Of a stretch of 64,000 nt of DNA, positions 6,991 to 15,834 are shown piece by piece. Position 1 is the first letter of the stretch, and each line of letters opens with the position of its first letter. The translations under genes and the position numbers were made by a program. The notes beneath the pieces are model-generated. The model was not told the DNA's origin, ran no database searches, and was given only the letters and a program-made list of their open reading frames with translations. Source of the stretch: Flavobacterium yafengii (lineage in GTDB: Bacteria > Bacteroidota > Bacteroidia > Flavobacteriales > Flavobacteriaceae); NCBI RefSeq assembly GCF_030010375.1, contig NZ_JASCRY010000001.1:682001-746000 (forward strand), written 5' to 3'.

Positions 6991-8790
6991 ATGAATCCAA
7001 CAACTTTAGCCTTACAAATCCAAACCTTGCCAGACGGTCCCGGCGTATATCAATATTATGATAAGGAAGGAAAAATTCTGTATGTAGGCAAAGCCAAAAA
7101 CATAAAAAAAAGAGTTGCTTCTTATTTTAATAAAATTCATGATACGGCCAAAACCAATGTGCTCGTAAAGAAAATTATCACTATAAAACACATTGTGGTT
7201 CCTACGGAAACCGATGCGCTTTTGTTAGAAAATAACCTGATAAAAACCTTGCAGCCGCGTTACAACGTATTGCTGCGGGATGACAAAAGTTATCCGTGGT
7301 TGTGTATCAAGAAAGAACCTTTTTCGCGCATTTTTGCTACGCGAAGAATGGTCAAAGACGGCTCGGAATATTTTGGACCTTACACCAGTTTCAAAACCGT
7401 AAATACGATCTTGGAACTGATTAAAGAGTTGTATCCGCTACGGACTTGCAACTATGATTTGAGTAAAAGTAATATCGACAGCGGGAAATTTAAGGTTTGT
7501 CTCGAATATCATATTGGCAATTGCATGGGACCTTGTGAAGGTCATGAAACGTTAGAAAATTATCAAAAACAGGTGGATGCGATCCGCGAAATTTTAAAAG
7601 GGAATTTCAAGGAAAGTATGAAGGATTTCAAACGTGTCATGACGAATTTGGCTGCCGAAATGCATTTTGAAGAAGCGCAAAAAATAAAAGAGAAAATAGA
7701 AGTTCTGGAAAACTACCAATCACGTTCTACGATTGTAAATCCAAAAATTACCAACATCGATGTATTTTCGATAGTTTCGGATGAAAGTGCGGCGTATGTG
7801 AATTTCCTGCAAATTTCGCACGGTTCAATTATTCGTTCGCACACGATGGAAATCAAAAAGAAGCTCGACGAATCCGATGAAGAATTATTAGAATTGGCGA
7901 TTATCGAATTGCGAGAGCGTTTTCAATTACTGTCTCGAGAAGTTATCGTTCCGTTTCACGTTGATTTGGGTGAAAATATAAAAATTACAGTTCCACAATT
8001 GGGAGACAAAAAGCAAATTTTGGATTTGTCCATTCGTAATGCAAAGTTTTACCGAATTGAACAGTTGAAACAATTGCAAATTGTAGACCCGGATCGCCAC
8101 ACGAAAAGAATTATGGCGCAAATGCAAAAAGACTTGCGATTGCCGGTAGAGCCAAGACATATCGAATGTTTTGATAACTCGAATATTCAGGGAACGAATC
8201 CTGTTGCGGCTTGTGTGGTTTTTAAAGATGGAAAACCCAGCAAAAAGGATTATCGACATTTTAATATAAAAACGGTCGAAGGACCGGATGATTTTGCGTC
8301 AATGACCGAAGTCGTTTACAGAAGATACAAACGATTGCTGGACGAAAATGAACCTTTGCCCAATTTGATAATTATTGATGGTGGAAAAGGACAATTGTCA
8401 TCAGCGTTGAAAAGTATTGATGAATTGGGTCTTAGAGGAAAAATAGCCATAATTGGTATTGCCAAAAGATTGGAAGAGCTGTTTTATCCGGGCGATTCTA
8501 TTCCTTTATATTTAGATAAAAAATCAGAAACCTTGAAAGTAATCCAGCAATTACGAAATGAAGCACACCGTTTTGGGATTACGCATCACAGAGATAAAAG
8601 GAGTAAAGCGGCGCTGAATTCTTCGATAGAATCCATTCCTGGAATTGGAGAAAAAACCATGTTGACTCTGATTCAACATTTTAAAAGTGTTAAAAGATTG
8701 AAATTAGCGTCAGAAAAAGAAATTTCGGACGTTATAGGTATGTCTAAAGCCAAAAAAATTACCGAATTTTACAAGGCTACAAATGAATGA
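6991..8790 (+). CDS. uvrC: Excinuclease ABC subunit C
   Basis: UvrC makes both incisions in nucleotide excision repair after UvrAB loads on a lesion. The 599 residues show the full order. A GIY-YIG nuclease comes first (GPGVYQYYDKEGKILYVGKA, residues 16-35). A UvrB-binding coiled coil lies around 220-235 (HFEEAQKIKEKIEVLE). The RNase H-like 5' nuclease follows (IECFDNSNIQGT, LIIIDGGKGQLSSA), and helix-hairpin-helix repeats sit at the C-terminus (SIPGIGEKTMLTLIQHF). The ATG at 6991 lies only four bases after a perfect -7 box, so the mRNA is probably leaderless. The patatin-like gene follows after a short gap and may be read from the same promoter. Confidence 0.97.
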   Translation: MNPTTLALQIQTLPDGPGVYQYYDKEGKILYVGKAKNIKKRVASYFNKIHDTAKTNVLVKKIITIKHIVVPTETDALLLENNLIKTLQPRYNVLLRDDKSYPWLCIKKEPFSRIFATRRMVKDGSEYFGPYTSFKTVNTILELIKELYPLRTCNYDLSKSNIDSGKFKVCLEYHIGNCMGPCEGHETLENYQKQVDAIREILKGNFKESMKDFKRVMTNLAAEMHFEEAQKIKEKIEVLENYQSRSTIVNPKITNIDVFSIVSDESAAYVNFLQISHGSIIRSHTMEIKKKLDESDEELLELAIIELRERFQLLSREVIVPFHVDLGENIKITVPQLGDKKQILDLSIRNAKFYRIEQLKQLQIVDPDRHTKRIMAQMQKDLRLPVEPRHIECFDNSNIQGTNPVAACVVFKDGKPSKKDYRHFNIKTVEGPDDFASMTEVVYRRYKRLLDENEPLPNLIIIDGGKGQLSSALKSIDELGLRGKIAIIGIAKRLEELFYPGDSIPLYLDKKSETLKVIQQLRNEAHRFGITHHRDKRSKAALNSSIESIPGIGEKTMLTLIQHFKSVKRLKLASEKEISDVIGMSKAKKITEFYKATNE

Positions 8791-8864
8791 TTAATTTAGA
8801 TTATTGATATTTGGGCAAATACTATCTGATCTTGTTAAATTCTATTACTACCAAATTGCTGTTT

Positions 8865-11063
8865 ATGAAGAAAATTGCGCTGTTATTCATTGTTTTTGCT
8901 AGTTTGACTGTGTTTTCGCAAGAGCAAAAGAAACCAAAAATTGGTTTAGTTTTAAGTGGCGGCGGAGCAAAAGGATTTGCGCATATAGGAGTACTTAAGG
9001 TATTAGAAGAAGCGGGTGTCAAGATTGATTACATTGGCGGAACAAGTATGGGAGCCGTTATTGGCGGTCTTTATGCTTCGGGTTATAACGCCAGCCAAAT
9101 TGATTCTATATTTCAAGCCACAAATTTCAATGAATTACTAAACGATTTCATTCCCAGATCCTCCAAAAATTTTTACGAAAAAAGAAATGACGAATTATAC
9201 GCGCTCGTTTTGCCGTTTAATAAACTCAAAATAGGTATTCCGGAGGCATTGTCTAAAGGGATTTACAATTATAATTTATTGAGTAGAATTACCAGAAATG
9301 TCAGGCACATAAGGGATTTTAATAAACTTCCAATTCCGTTTTTATGTATAGGAACTAATATAGAATCTGGAGAACAGGTTTTATTGAATAAGGGAAATTT
9401 GGCGCAGGCCATGATTGCCAGTTCTGCATTTCCATCTTTGTTTTCTCCTGTGGAAATTGACGGAAAACTGCTTGTGGATGGCGGTGTCATTAATAATTAT
9501 CCTATTGAGGAGGTTCGTAAATTAGGCGCAGATATTATCATAGGAGTTGATGTACAAGACGATTTGTTAGACAGAAGCGAACTCAAAGATGCAACGAGAA
9601 TTTTGGTTCAAATTACAAATCTTCAATCCATTGAGAGGATGAAAAGAAACGTAAAAGAAACGGATATCTATATAAAGCCAGATATCAAAGACTACGGAGT
9701 TGTATCTTTCGATAAAGGAAAGGAAATCATCAGAAAAGGAGAAGAAGCCACGTTCTCCGTTTATGAAAAAATAAAGGTACTGGCTGATGAGTCCAATCCG
9801 TATAAGAAACCAAATCTAAAATTAGTAACAGACAGCTTGCAGATTGTAGATATCAATAGCAATGAATTGGATAATTATACCAAAGAATATGTGATTGGTA
9901 AATTAAGGTTTAAACCAGGAGTTAAAACCTGTTATGATGATTTGTTGAAAGGAATAAATAATATCAACGCAACTCAAAACTTCAGTGCTATCTCCTATTC
10001 ATTAGATGAAAATAAAAACGGGGACAATTTAAATTTGACCTTAAAAGAAAACCCTTCAAAGACGTATTTGAAATTTGGACTGCACTATGATAATTTATTC
10101 AAGAGTGCTGTTTTGATTAACCTGACACATAAAAAAACGTTTTTTAAAAATGACAGAACTTCTCTGGATATCGTTTTGGGAGATAATATCAGGTATAATT
10201 TAGATTATTACATTGAGAATGGATTTAATTTGAGTTTTGGTTTCAAGTCGCAGTTCAATCAATTTAATAGAAACGTAGCCAAAGAAATAAGCAGTTTGGA
10301 TTTAGGTGTTTTGGGAATAAATGCTATCAATGTTGATTTTCACGATTTGACAAATCAGGCTTATTTTCAATCGCTATTTGTTCAGAAATTTTTGATTGGA
10401 GGAGGGATTGAATTAAAATATTTAAAAATAAAGTCGGAGACATTAGCGAATGCAGATCCAATAATTGACAACAGTAATTACTTAAGTCTTTTTGGTTATA
10501 TGAAATTCGATTCCTTTGACAATAAATATTTTCCCAAAAAAGGATGGTATTTTTCAGGCGATATTCAATCGTATTTGGTCTCTTCAAATTATACAGGGGA
10601 TTTTCAACCTTTTTCTATTGCAAAAGCTGATTTTGGAGTAGCAGCAACGCTTTTTAAAAATGCGACGGTTAAATTTAATACAGATGCTGGTTTCTCCTTT
10701 GGGAATGAAAGCGTTTCTTTTTTTAATTTTATTTTAGGAGGTTACGGCTACAATCCGATAAATAATTTCAAATATTTTTATGGGTATGATTATTTGAGCA
10801 TTGCGGCCAATAGTTACATAAAATCAACAGGAACTATTGATTATGAGTTTTATAAGAACAATCATTTCAATTTTTCGGCAAACTTTGCTAATGTTGGAGA
10901 TAGAATTTTTGAAACGGTAGATTGGATTTCAATCCCAAAATATTCAGGTTATGCAGTAGGTTATGGTTTAGAAACAAGAATTGGGCCTATAGAAATAAAA
11001 CATTCCTGGTCTCCGGAAAATGCAAAAGGATTTACTTGGTTTAGCATTGGGTTTATGTTTTAA
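8865..11063 (+). CDS. Patatin-like phospholipase fused to an outer-membrane beta-barrel (PlpD-like)
   Basis: The 732-residue protein has a signal peptide (residues 1-18, ending VFSQ) and then a patatin domain. The oxyanion loop is SGGGAKG, the nucleophile is Ser61 in GTSMG, and the catalytic partner is Asp205 in VDGGVINNYP. A POTRA-like section follows (about 325-400, IVDINSNELDNYTKEYVIGKL), and then a long beta-strand-rich region ending in Phe (WFSIGFMF), typical of Omp85/BamA-type barrels. This order matches type Vd secretion (PlpD of Pseudomonas), where the barrel presents the lipase. I chose the ATG at 8865 because it begins the signal peptide; a start at 8811 would bury it. The substrate is presumably phospholipid. 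Confidence 0.9.
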   Translation: MKKIALLFIVFASLTVFSQEQKKPKIGLVLSGGGAKGFAHIGVLKVLEEAGVKIDYIGGTSMGAVIGGLYASGYNASQIDSIFQATNFNELLNDFIPRSSKNFYEKRNDELYALVLPFNKLKIGIPEALSKGIYNYNLLSRITRNVRHIRDFNKLPIPFLCIGTNIESGEQVLLNKGNLAQAMIASSAFPSLFSPVEIDGKLLVDGGVINNYPIEEVRKLGADIIIGVDVQDDLLDRSELKDATRILVQITNLQSIERMKRNVKETDIYIKPDIKDYGVVSFDKGKEIIRKGEEATFSVYEKIKVLADESNPYKKPNLKLVTDSLQIVDINSNELDNYTKEYVIGKLRFKPGVKTCYDDLLKGINNINATQNFSAISYSLDENKNGDNLNLTLKENPSKTYLKFGLHYDNLFKSAVLINLTHKKTFFKNDRTSLDIVLGDNIRYNLDYYIENGFNLSFGFKSQFNQFNRNVAKEISSLDLGVLGINAINVDFHDLTNQAYFQSLFVQKFLIGGGIELKYLKIKSETLANADPIIDNSNYLSLFGYMKFDSFDNKYFPKKGWYFSGDIQSYLVSSNYTGDFQPFSIAKADFGVAATLFKNATVKFNTDAGFSFGNESVSFFNFILGGYGYNPINNFKYFYGYDYLSIAANSYIKSTGTIDYEFYKNNHFNFSANFANVGDRIFETVDWISIPKYSGYAVGYGLETRIGPIEIKHSWSPENAKGFTWFSIGFMF

Positions 11064-11102
11064 TTGTAATTTAATTCAATAATAATTCCGATATTTGTTA
11101 TC

Positions 11103-11168
11103 ATGAAAACAACTTGGAGCGGTTTATTAGGATATCTACAATTTCTCATCAAGAGGAACCCTGAATAA
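11103..11168 (+). CDS. Possible 21-residue small ORF upstream of homogentisate dioxygenase
   Basis: Between the barrel-lipase gene and hmgA, an ATG opens a 21-codon frame encoding MKTTWSGLLGYLQF followed by LIKRNPE. A GATATTTG box (11090-11097, one mismatch to TAnnTTTG) lies just upstream. The peptide is too short to place in a family. It could be a leader peptide, a small membrane-associated peptide or chance. It contains one Trp and one Tyr, too few for a classical aromatic attenuator. Confidence 0.25.
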   Translation: MKTTWSGLLGYLQFLIKRNPE

Positions 11169-11252
11169 ATTGCATTTTTTTTGATTTAATTAAATAAGTT
11201 TAGTTCAATACAACTTTAAACTTTTAAACTTTAACTTTTAAGCAAAAAAATC

Positions 11253-12410
11253 ATGCCTTTATACCATAAATTGGGGAATTTCCCCCAAAAAAGACACACA
11301 CAATTTGAAAAACCAAATGGCGGTTTATACTACGAACAGCTTTTTGGAACAGAAGGTTTTCACGGTCATTCGTCATTATTATATCACGTCCACAGACCAA
11401 CACAGGTAAAGGAAATTCTAAAATCCTATTCGGTTGAGCCGAAAATTGCCATTGGAAAAAACATAAAATCATTGTTATTAAAAGGCTTTGAGTTAAAACC
11501 CGAAGATGATTTTTTGGACAGTCGCAAACCGATGTTAGTCAATAAAGATTGTACGATAGGATTGGCCGCGCCAAGACAATCGTTGCGTAACTATTTCTAT
11601 AAAAATGCCGATGCCGATGAGATGATTTTCATCCATAAAGGAAAAGGGAAATTGCGCACCATGATGGGAAATATTCCTTTCGAATATGGAGATTACCTGA
11701 TTATTCCTCGCGGAATGATTTATCAAATTGATTTTGAAACATCAGAAAACAGACTTTTTTACGTAGAATCTTTCGCGCCTTTTTACACGCCAAAACGCTA
11801 TAAAAACGAATCAGGACAACATTTAGAACATTCGCCTTTTTGCGAGCGCGACTTCATTTTGCCAACAGAATTAGAAACGCACGATGAAAAAGGAGACTTT
11901 TTAATCAAAATCAAAAAAGAAGGAATGATCCATGAATTCGTTTACGCCACGCATCCCTTTGATGTAGTAGGCTGGGACGGATATAATTTTCCTTACGGAT
12001 TCAGCATTCACAATTTTGAGCCTATAACAGGCCGCGTGCACCAGCCGCCGCCGGTTCATCAAACATTTGAAACGGCAACATTTGTAGTTTGTTCGTTCTG
12101 TCCACGATTATATGATTACCACCCAAAAGCAATTCCGGCGCCTTATAATCACAGTAATATTGATAGTGATGAGGTTTTGTATTACGTAGATGGCGATTTT
12201 ATGAGCCGCAATAATATCGAGCAAGGACACATTACATTGCATCCAAAAGGAATTCCGCATGGGCCGGCACCAGGAGCAATGGAGCGTAGTATTGGTCAAA
12301 CCATAACCCATGAATTAGCCGTAATGGTGGATACATTTCGCCCGTTAATGGTAACCGAAGAAGCCATGGGATTAGACGATGGTCAGTACTATAAATCTTG
12401 GGTAGAATAA
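11253..12410 (+). CDS. hmgA: Homogentisate 1,2-dioxygenase
   Basis: This Fe(II) ring-cleavage enzyme turns homogentisate into maleylacetoacetate in Phe/Tyr catabolism. The 385-residue cupin protein is shorter than the approximately 430-residue proteobacterial enzyme but carries the metal and substrate residues. His300 and Glu307 are in YNHSNIDSDE, His336 is in GIPHGPAPG, and the conserved segment GRVHQPPPVHQTFE precedes them. No sequence resembling an inactivating change is visible. The gene precedes hppD, the enzyme that makes its substrate, on the same strand. A structured repeat element and a partial palindromic repeat occupy the 241-nt gap, so co-transcription is possible but not certain. 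Confidence 0.95.
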   Translation: MPLYHKLGNFPQKRHTQFEKPNGGLYYEQLFGTEGFHGHSSLLYHVHRPTQVKEILKSYSVEPKIAIGKNIKSLLLKGFELKPEDDFLDSRKPMLVNKDCTIGLAAPRQSLRNYFYKNADADEMIFIHKGKGKLRTMMGNIPFEYGDYLIIPRGMIYQIDFETSENRLFYVESFAPFYTPKRYKNESGQHLEHSPFCERDFILPTELETHDEKGDFLIKIKKEGMIHEFVYATHPFDVVGWDGYNFPYGFSIHNFEPITGRVHQPPPVHQTFETATFVVCSFCPRLYDYHPKAIPAPYNHSNIDSDEVLYYVDGDFMSRNNIEQGHITLHPKGIPHGPAPGAMERSIGQTITHELAVMVDTFRPLMVTEEAMGLDDGQYYKSWVE

Positions 12411-12434
12411 GTCATTGCGAGAAACGAAGCAATC
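12411..12434 (+). repeat. Half copy of the GTCATTGCGAG palindromic repeat
   Basis: GTCATTGCGAGAAACGAAGC followed by AATC begins directly after the hmgA stop. It is one arm of the palindrome found complete at 48295-48364 (one mismatch to its right arm, two to its left). No second arm is present here. Confidence 0.75.
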
Positions 12435-12456
12435 AAACTTTAGGATATGATAATAA

Positions 12457-12540
12457 GGAGCTATTTCCTGCTATCCGTTGCAATCTTTTTTTCGGTTAAA
12501 AAAACCTCAAAAAAGGATTTTCGCTTCTATCAGGGCTAGG
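12457..12540 (+). repeat. Structured intergenic repeat, type 1, copy A
   Basis: The element starts GGAGCTATTTCCTG and ends CAGGGCTAGG. AGC (12459-12461) can pair with GCT (12535-12537) and CCTG (12467-12470) with CAGG (12531-12534), leaving TATTT bulged on the 5' side. The middle can form a T-rich/A-rich hairpin closed by GGTT / AACC. Three more copies occur at 24080, 39187 and 54804. It lies between hmgA and hppD. It may be a structured RNA or a REP-like element; the published Flavo-1 RNA motif is one candidate to test. Confidence 0.8.
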
Positions 12541-12651
12541 ACTTTAGAGTAAATAAAAACATTTTTTAAAATTAATAAATCCGCGTAAATCTATTGTAGC
12601 ACCATCAACGGTGTTCCAAAATTAGATGTACCGAATCAAAAAATAAATACC

Positions 12652-13812
12652 ATGTCAAAAGAAGTAAAATCAGTAGAATACGGACTAGAAAAAATATTTG
12701 AAGGAGCGCAAGATTTCCTTCCACTATTAGGAACCGATTATGTAGAATTCTACGTAGGAAACGCAAAACAATCCGCACATTATTATAAAACTGCTTTCGG
12801 ATACCAGTCATTGGCGTATGCCGGATTAGAAACTGGAGTAAGAGACAGAACGTCGTATGTGTTAAAACAAGATAAGATTCGCATCGTATTGACCACACCA
12901 TTAACGCAAGATTCTCCTATACACGAACATTTGAGAAAACATGGTGACGGAGTAAAAGTCGCGGCACTTTGGGTAGAAGATGCAACAAGTGCTTACGAAG
13001 AAACAATGAAACGAGGTGCGCGCTCTTTCATGGAGCCAACAGTTGAGAAAGATGAATTTGGAGAAGTAATACGTTCCGGAATTTATACGTACGGGGAAAC
13101 CGTTCATATTTTTGTAGAGCGCAAAAACTATACTGGTGTTTTCTTGCCTGGTTATAAGGAGTGGAAATCTGATTACAATCCGGAGCCAACGGGCTTAAAA
13201 TACATAGACCACATGGTAGGAAATGTGGGTTGGAACGAAATGAATACTTGGGTTAAGTTCTATGAAGACGTCATGGGATTTGTAAATTTCCTTTCTTTTG
13301 ATGACAAACAAATCAATACAGAATATTCGGCGTTGATGAGTAAAGTAATGTCTAATGGAAACGGAAGAATTAAATTTCCAATTAATGAACCTGCAGAAGG
13401 AAAGAAAAAGTCGCAAATCGAGGAATACCTGGACTTTTATGGCGGGCCTGGAATTCAGCATATCGCCATTGCAACTGATGATATCATCAAAACAGTTTCT
13501 CAATTGAAAGCAAGAGGAATCGAATTCTTATCTGCTCCTCCACATACCTATTATGAAGCAATTCCGGAGCGATTGGGAGAGCACATGAAAATGATGAAAG
13601 AAGATTTGAACGAAATCGAAAAGCTTGCCATTATGGTAGATGCCGATGAAGAAGGATATTTACTGCAAATATTTACAAAACCGGTACAAGACCGACCAAC
13701 CTTGTTTTTTGAAATTATACAAAGAATGGGGGCCAAAGGTTTTGGAGCAGGTAACTTTAAAGCGTTATTTGAATCAATTGAGAGAGAACAGCAATTACGA
13801 GGAACGCTGTAA
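12652..13812 (+). CDS. hppD: 4-Hydroxyphenylpyruvate dioxygenase
   Basis: The enzyme converts 4-hydroxyphenylpyruvate to homogentisate, the step before HmgA. Its 386 residues form two vicinal-oxygen-chelate domains. The Fe(II) ligands are all visible in the C-terminal half: His187 (KYIDHMVGN), His270 (GPGIQHIAIATDD) and Glu354 (LFFEIIQRMGAKGFGAGNF). The C-terminal helix GAGNFKALFESIEREQ, which closes the active site, is complete. The ATG at 12652 gives the usual length. It is encoded after hmgA, so these two genes make a short tyrosine catabolic unit. Nothing like fumarylacetoacetase is in the window. Confidence 0.96.
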   Translation: MSKEVKSVEYGLEKIFEGAQDFLPLLGTDYVEFYVGNAKQSAHYYKTAFGYQSLAYAGLETGVRDRTSYVLKQDKIRIVLTTPLTQDSPIHEHLRKHGDGVKVAALWVEDATSAYEETMKRGARSFMEPTVEKDEFGEVIRSGIYTYGETVHIFVERKNYTGVFLPGYKEWKSDYNPEPTGLKYIDHMVGNVGWNEMNTWVKFYEDVMGFVNFLSFDDKQINTEYSALMSKVMSNGNGRIKFPINEPAEGKKKSQIEEYLDFYGGPGIQHIAIATDDIIKTVSQLKARGIEFLSAPPHTYYEAIPERLGEHMKMMKEDLNEIEKLAIMVDADEEGYLLQIFTKPVQDRPTLFFEIIQRMGAKGFGAGNFKALFESIEREQQLRGTL

Positions 13813-13920
13813 AAAAGCATTATTTTTACATATTGTGAAAAAATAACCGATGAACAGCGTGTTTTTTTGTAAATGTTGTGTTAAACTTTATTTTTCGCTA
13901 AAATAACTGAATTTGTTAGC

Positions 13921-13928
13921 TACCTTTG
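13921..13928 (+). promoter_or_regulatory. -7 element for the candidate small RNA
   Basis: TACCTTTG matches TAnnTTTG fully. Only a weak -33 candidate (TTTCG at 13893-13897) is present upstream. Confidence 0.45.
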
Positions 13929-13931
13929 CAC

Positions 13932-14048
13932 TCGCAAAAAGGGAAGGGGTGGTTTCCTTCCTGATTTCATATAAATTTCATAGTTTATAGTTTTTTGGTT
14001 AGTTAATAGCATAAAAACTCAGTCATTATTTGACTGAGTTTTTTTGTT
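13932..14048 (+). ncRNA. Candidate intergenic small RNA (about 115 nt)
   Basis: A TACCTTTG promoter box is followed at once by a G-rich hairpin (GGAAGG / CCTTCC, 13943-13961), an AT-rich linker and a strong terminator (14013-14047). No reading frame of note lies between them, and the next gene's true start (14105) is beyond the terminator. This is the layout of an independent small RNA of about 115 nt. The alternative is an attenuated leader of the DUF3108 gene. I do not recognise the family. Confidence 0.4.
14012..14048 (+). terminator. Terminator upstream of the DUF3108 gene
   Basis: AAAACTCAGTCA / TGACTGAGTTTT with a 5-nt loop is followed by further T residues. It lies before the DUF3108 start, so it ends either the candidate small RNA or the hppD transcript. 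Confidence 0.9.
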
Positions 14049-14104
14049 TTAATATATTTGGAACAAAATTTGCTATTAGAGTCAATAAATTGACGAATAA
14101 AGTA

Positions 14105-14878
14105 ATGATGAAAAAAATAATACTATTCTTTGTAGTGATATTGACCTTAAGTTTTGATTCTCCAAAAGAGGATGCTTATGACGTGGGTGAGTGGTTTAAA
14201 TTTAGAATTCATTATGGAATAGTAAATGCCGGTTACGCCACATTAGAGGTGAAAGATGCTACAGTAAATAACAAAAAAACATTTCATGTTGTAGGCAGAG
14301 GATATACTACTGGAATGTCTCGATTTTTCTTTAAAGTAGATGATTTGTACGAAAGTTATATTGATAAGGATACTAGAAATCCATACCAGTTTGTCCGAAA
14401 AATTAATGAAGGCGGGTATACTAAAAATCAAGAAGGCTTTTTTAATCAATCTACAAATAAAGTTCTTGTCAAAGATTACAAACATAAAACGGAGAAAACA
14501 ATTTACGTTCCTAAGAACACACAAGACATTTTGTCTACCTTTTATTATCTAAGAAATTATCCGGGGATTGATAAGTTAAAAATAGGAGAGTCAGTTGCGA
14601 TTGATATGTTTTTTGATGATGAAACGACAAAGTTTAAACTCAAGTTTATAGGTCGTGAAAATATTGCCACTAAATTTGGGGTGGTATCAACAATGGTTTT
14701 TAGACCTTTAGTACAATCAGGACGTGTTTTTAAAGAACAAGAGAGTCTTACCGTTTGGATTTCAGATGACGATAATAAATTACCAATCAGAATAAAAGCC
14801 AGCTTGGCAGTAGGTTCAATAAAAGCAGATATAGATGCATATAGAGGATTGAAAAATCCTTTTAAAACAAATAAATAA
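14105..14878 (+). CDS. DUF3108 domain-containing exported protein
   Basis: This 257-residue protein begins with a signal peptide (MMKKIILFFVVILTLSF) and continues as a beta-rich DUF3108 domain. Recognisable features are YDVGEWFKFRIHYGIVNAGY near the start of the mature protein and a C-terminal SVWISDD-like segment (SLTVWISDDDNKLPIRI). The function is unknown; it is expected in the periplasm or at the outer membrane. I chose the ATG at 14105 (or 14108) because a longer frame from 14030 would start inside a transcription terminator. Its stop codon overlaps the start of the tryptophan dioxygenase family gene (TAATG), so the two are translationally coupled. Confidence 0.85.
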   Translation: MMKKIILFFVVILTLSFDSPKEDAYDVGEWFKFRIHYGIVNAGYATLEVKDATVNNKKTFHVVGRGYTTGMSRFFFKVDDLYESYIDKDTRNPYQFVRKINEGGYTKNQEGFFNQSTNKVLVKDYKHKTEKTIYVPKNTQDILSTFYYLRNYPGIDKLKIGESVAIDMFFDDETTKFKLKFIGRENIATKFGVVSTMVFRPLVQSGRVFKEQESLTVWISDDDNKLPIRIKASLAVGSIKADIDAYRGLKNPFKTNK

Positions 14879-15813
14879 TGAATAATATTGATAGTTCAGA
14901 AGCGATTTTAAAAGAAATTGAAATTAAATACCAAGCAATAAATCAAAAAACAGAGACGCAACTGGAAGGATTATTATGGTCAAAACCAATTACGTATTGG
15001 GATTATATCCAAACAGATGCATTGTTAAGTCTTCAAGTTCAAAGAACAACGCTTCCTGATGAAATGGTTTTTATTATGTATCATCAGGTGAATGAATTGA
15101 TATTTAAGATGATACTTTGGGAAATGCGCCAGATTTCCTATTGTGAAAATATTCAAACTGATTTTTTTACCGAAAGATTAATGAGAATCAGCCGCTATTT
15201 TGATATGCTAACCACTTCTTTCAGTATTATGGGAGATGGAATGGAGGTAGATCAATACATGAAGTTTAGAAATACGTTAACTCCTGCCAGTGGTTTTCAA
15301 AGTGCGCAATACCGTTTAATAGAATTTTCTTCTACAGACCTAATAAATCTTATTGATCACCGTTATAGAGATTCAATAGATAGAAACACACCTTATGAAT
15401 TTGCCCTAGAGCATTTGTATTGGCAAGCAGCCGGAAAAGATTATCATACCGGTAAAAAATCTTATCTACTGGAGGAATTCGAAAGAAAATATAAGAAGAT
15501 GTTCTTAAATCATATGGAAGAATACAACACCATAAATATTTGGCAAAAATTCAAACAACTTCCAGATTTAGATCAAAAAAATCCAGAGTTAATATTAGCG
15601 ATGCGTCATTATGATCATACGGTGAATATTACGTGGGTAATGCAACATTTGAATACAGCAAAGAAATATATAGATCAGAGCGGTAAAGGTGATGGAGAGG
15701 CTACTGGCGGAAGCGACTGGAAAAAATACATGCATCCAAAATACCAACGCAGAATATTTTTCCCAGAATTATGGTCGGCAGATGAGTTAGCGCATTGGGG
15801 AGAAGAAAAATAA
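14878..15813 (+). CDS. Tryptophan 2,3-dioxygenase family protein
   Basis: This 311-residue protein belongs to the haem-dependent dioxygenases that open the indole ring of tryptophan to N-formylkynurenine. Family landmarks are MVFIMYHQVNELIFKMILWE (residues 61-80), TPASGFQSAQYRLIEF, the probable haem-ligand region MRHYDHTVNITWVMQH, and ATGGSDWKKYMHPKYQRRIF at the C-terminus. It is somewhat diverged from characterised TDOs, so the substrate is inferred. The gene overlaps the DUF3108 stop by one base and is 21 nt from the next gene, so the three read as an operon. Its closeness to the tyrosine degradation genes fits aromatic amino acid catabolism. Confidence 0.88.
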   Translation: MNNIDSSEAILKEIEIKYQAINQKTETQLEGLLWSKPITYWDYIQTDALLSLQVQRTTLPDEMVFIMYHQVNELIFKMILWEMRQISYCENIQTDFFTERLMRISRYFDMLTTSFSIMGDGMEVDQYMKFRNTLTPASGFQSAQYRLIEFSSTDLINLIDHRYRDSIDRNTPYEFALEHLYWQAAGKDYHTGKKSYLLEEFERKYKKMFLNHMEEYNTINIWQKFKQLPDLDQKNPELILAMRHYDHTVNITWVMQHLNTAKKYIDQSGKGDGEATGGSDWKKYMHPKYQRRIFFPELWSADELAHWGEEK

Positions 15814-15834
15814 TTTGAATAAAAAAAACATAGT

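Noticed and set aside
13640..13846. A 68-codon frame overlapping the end of hppD
   Set aside because: It is an out-of-frame shadow of the HppD active-site and C-terminal coding sequence.
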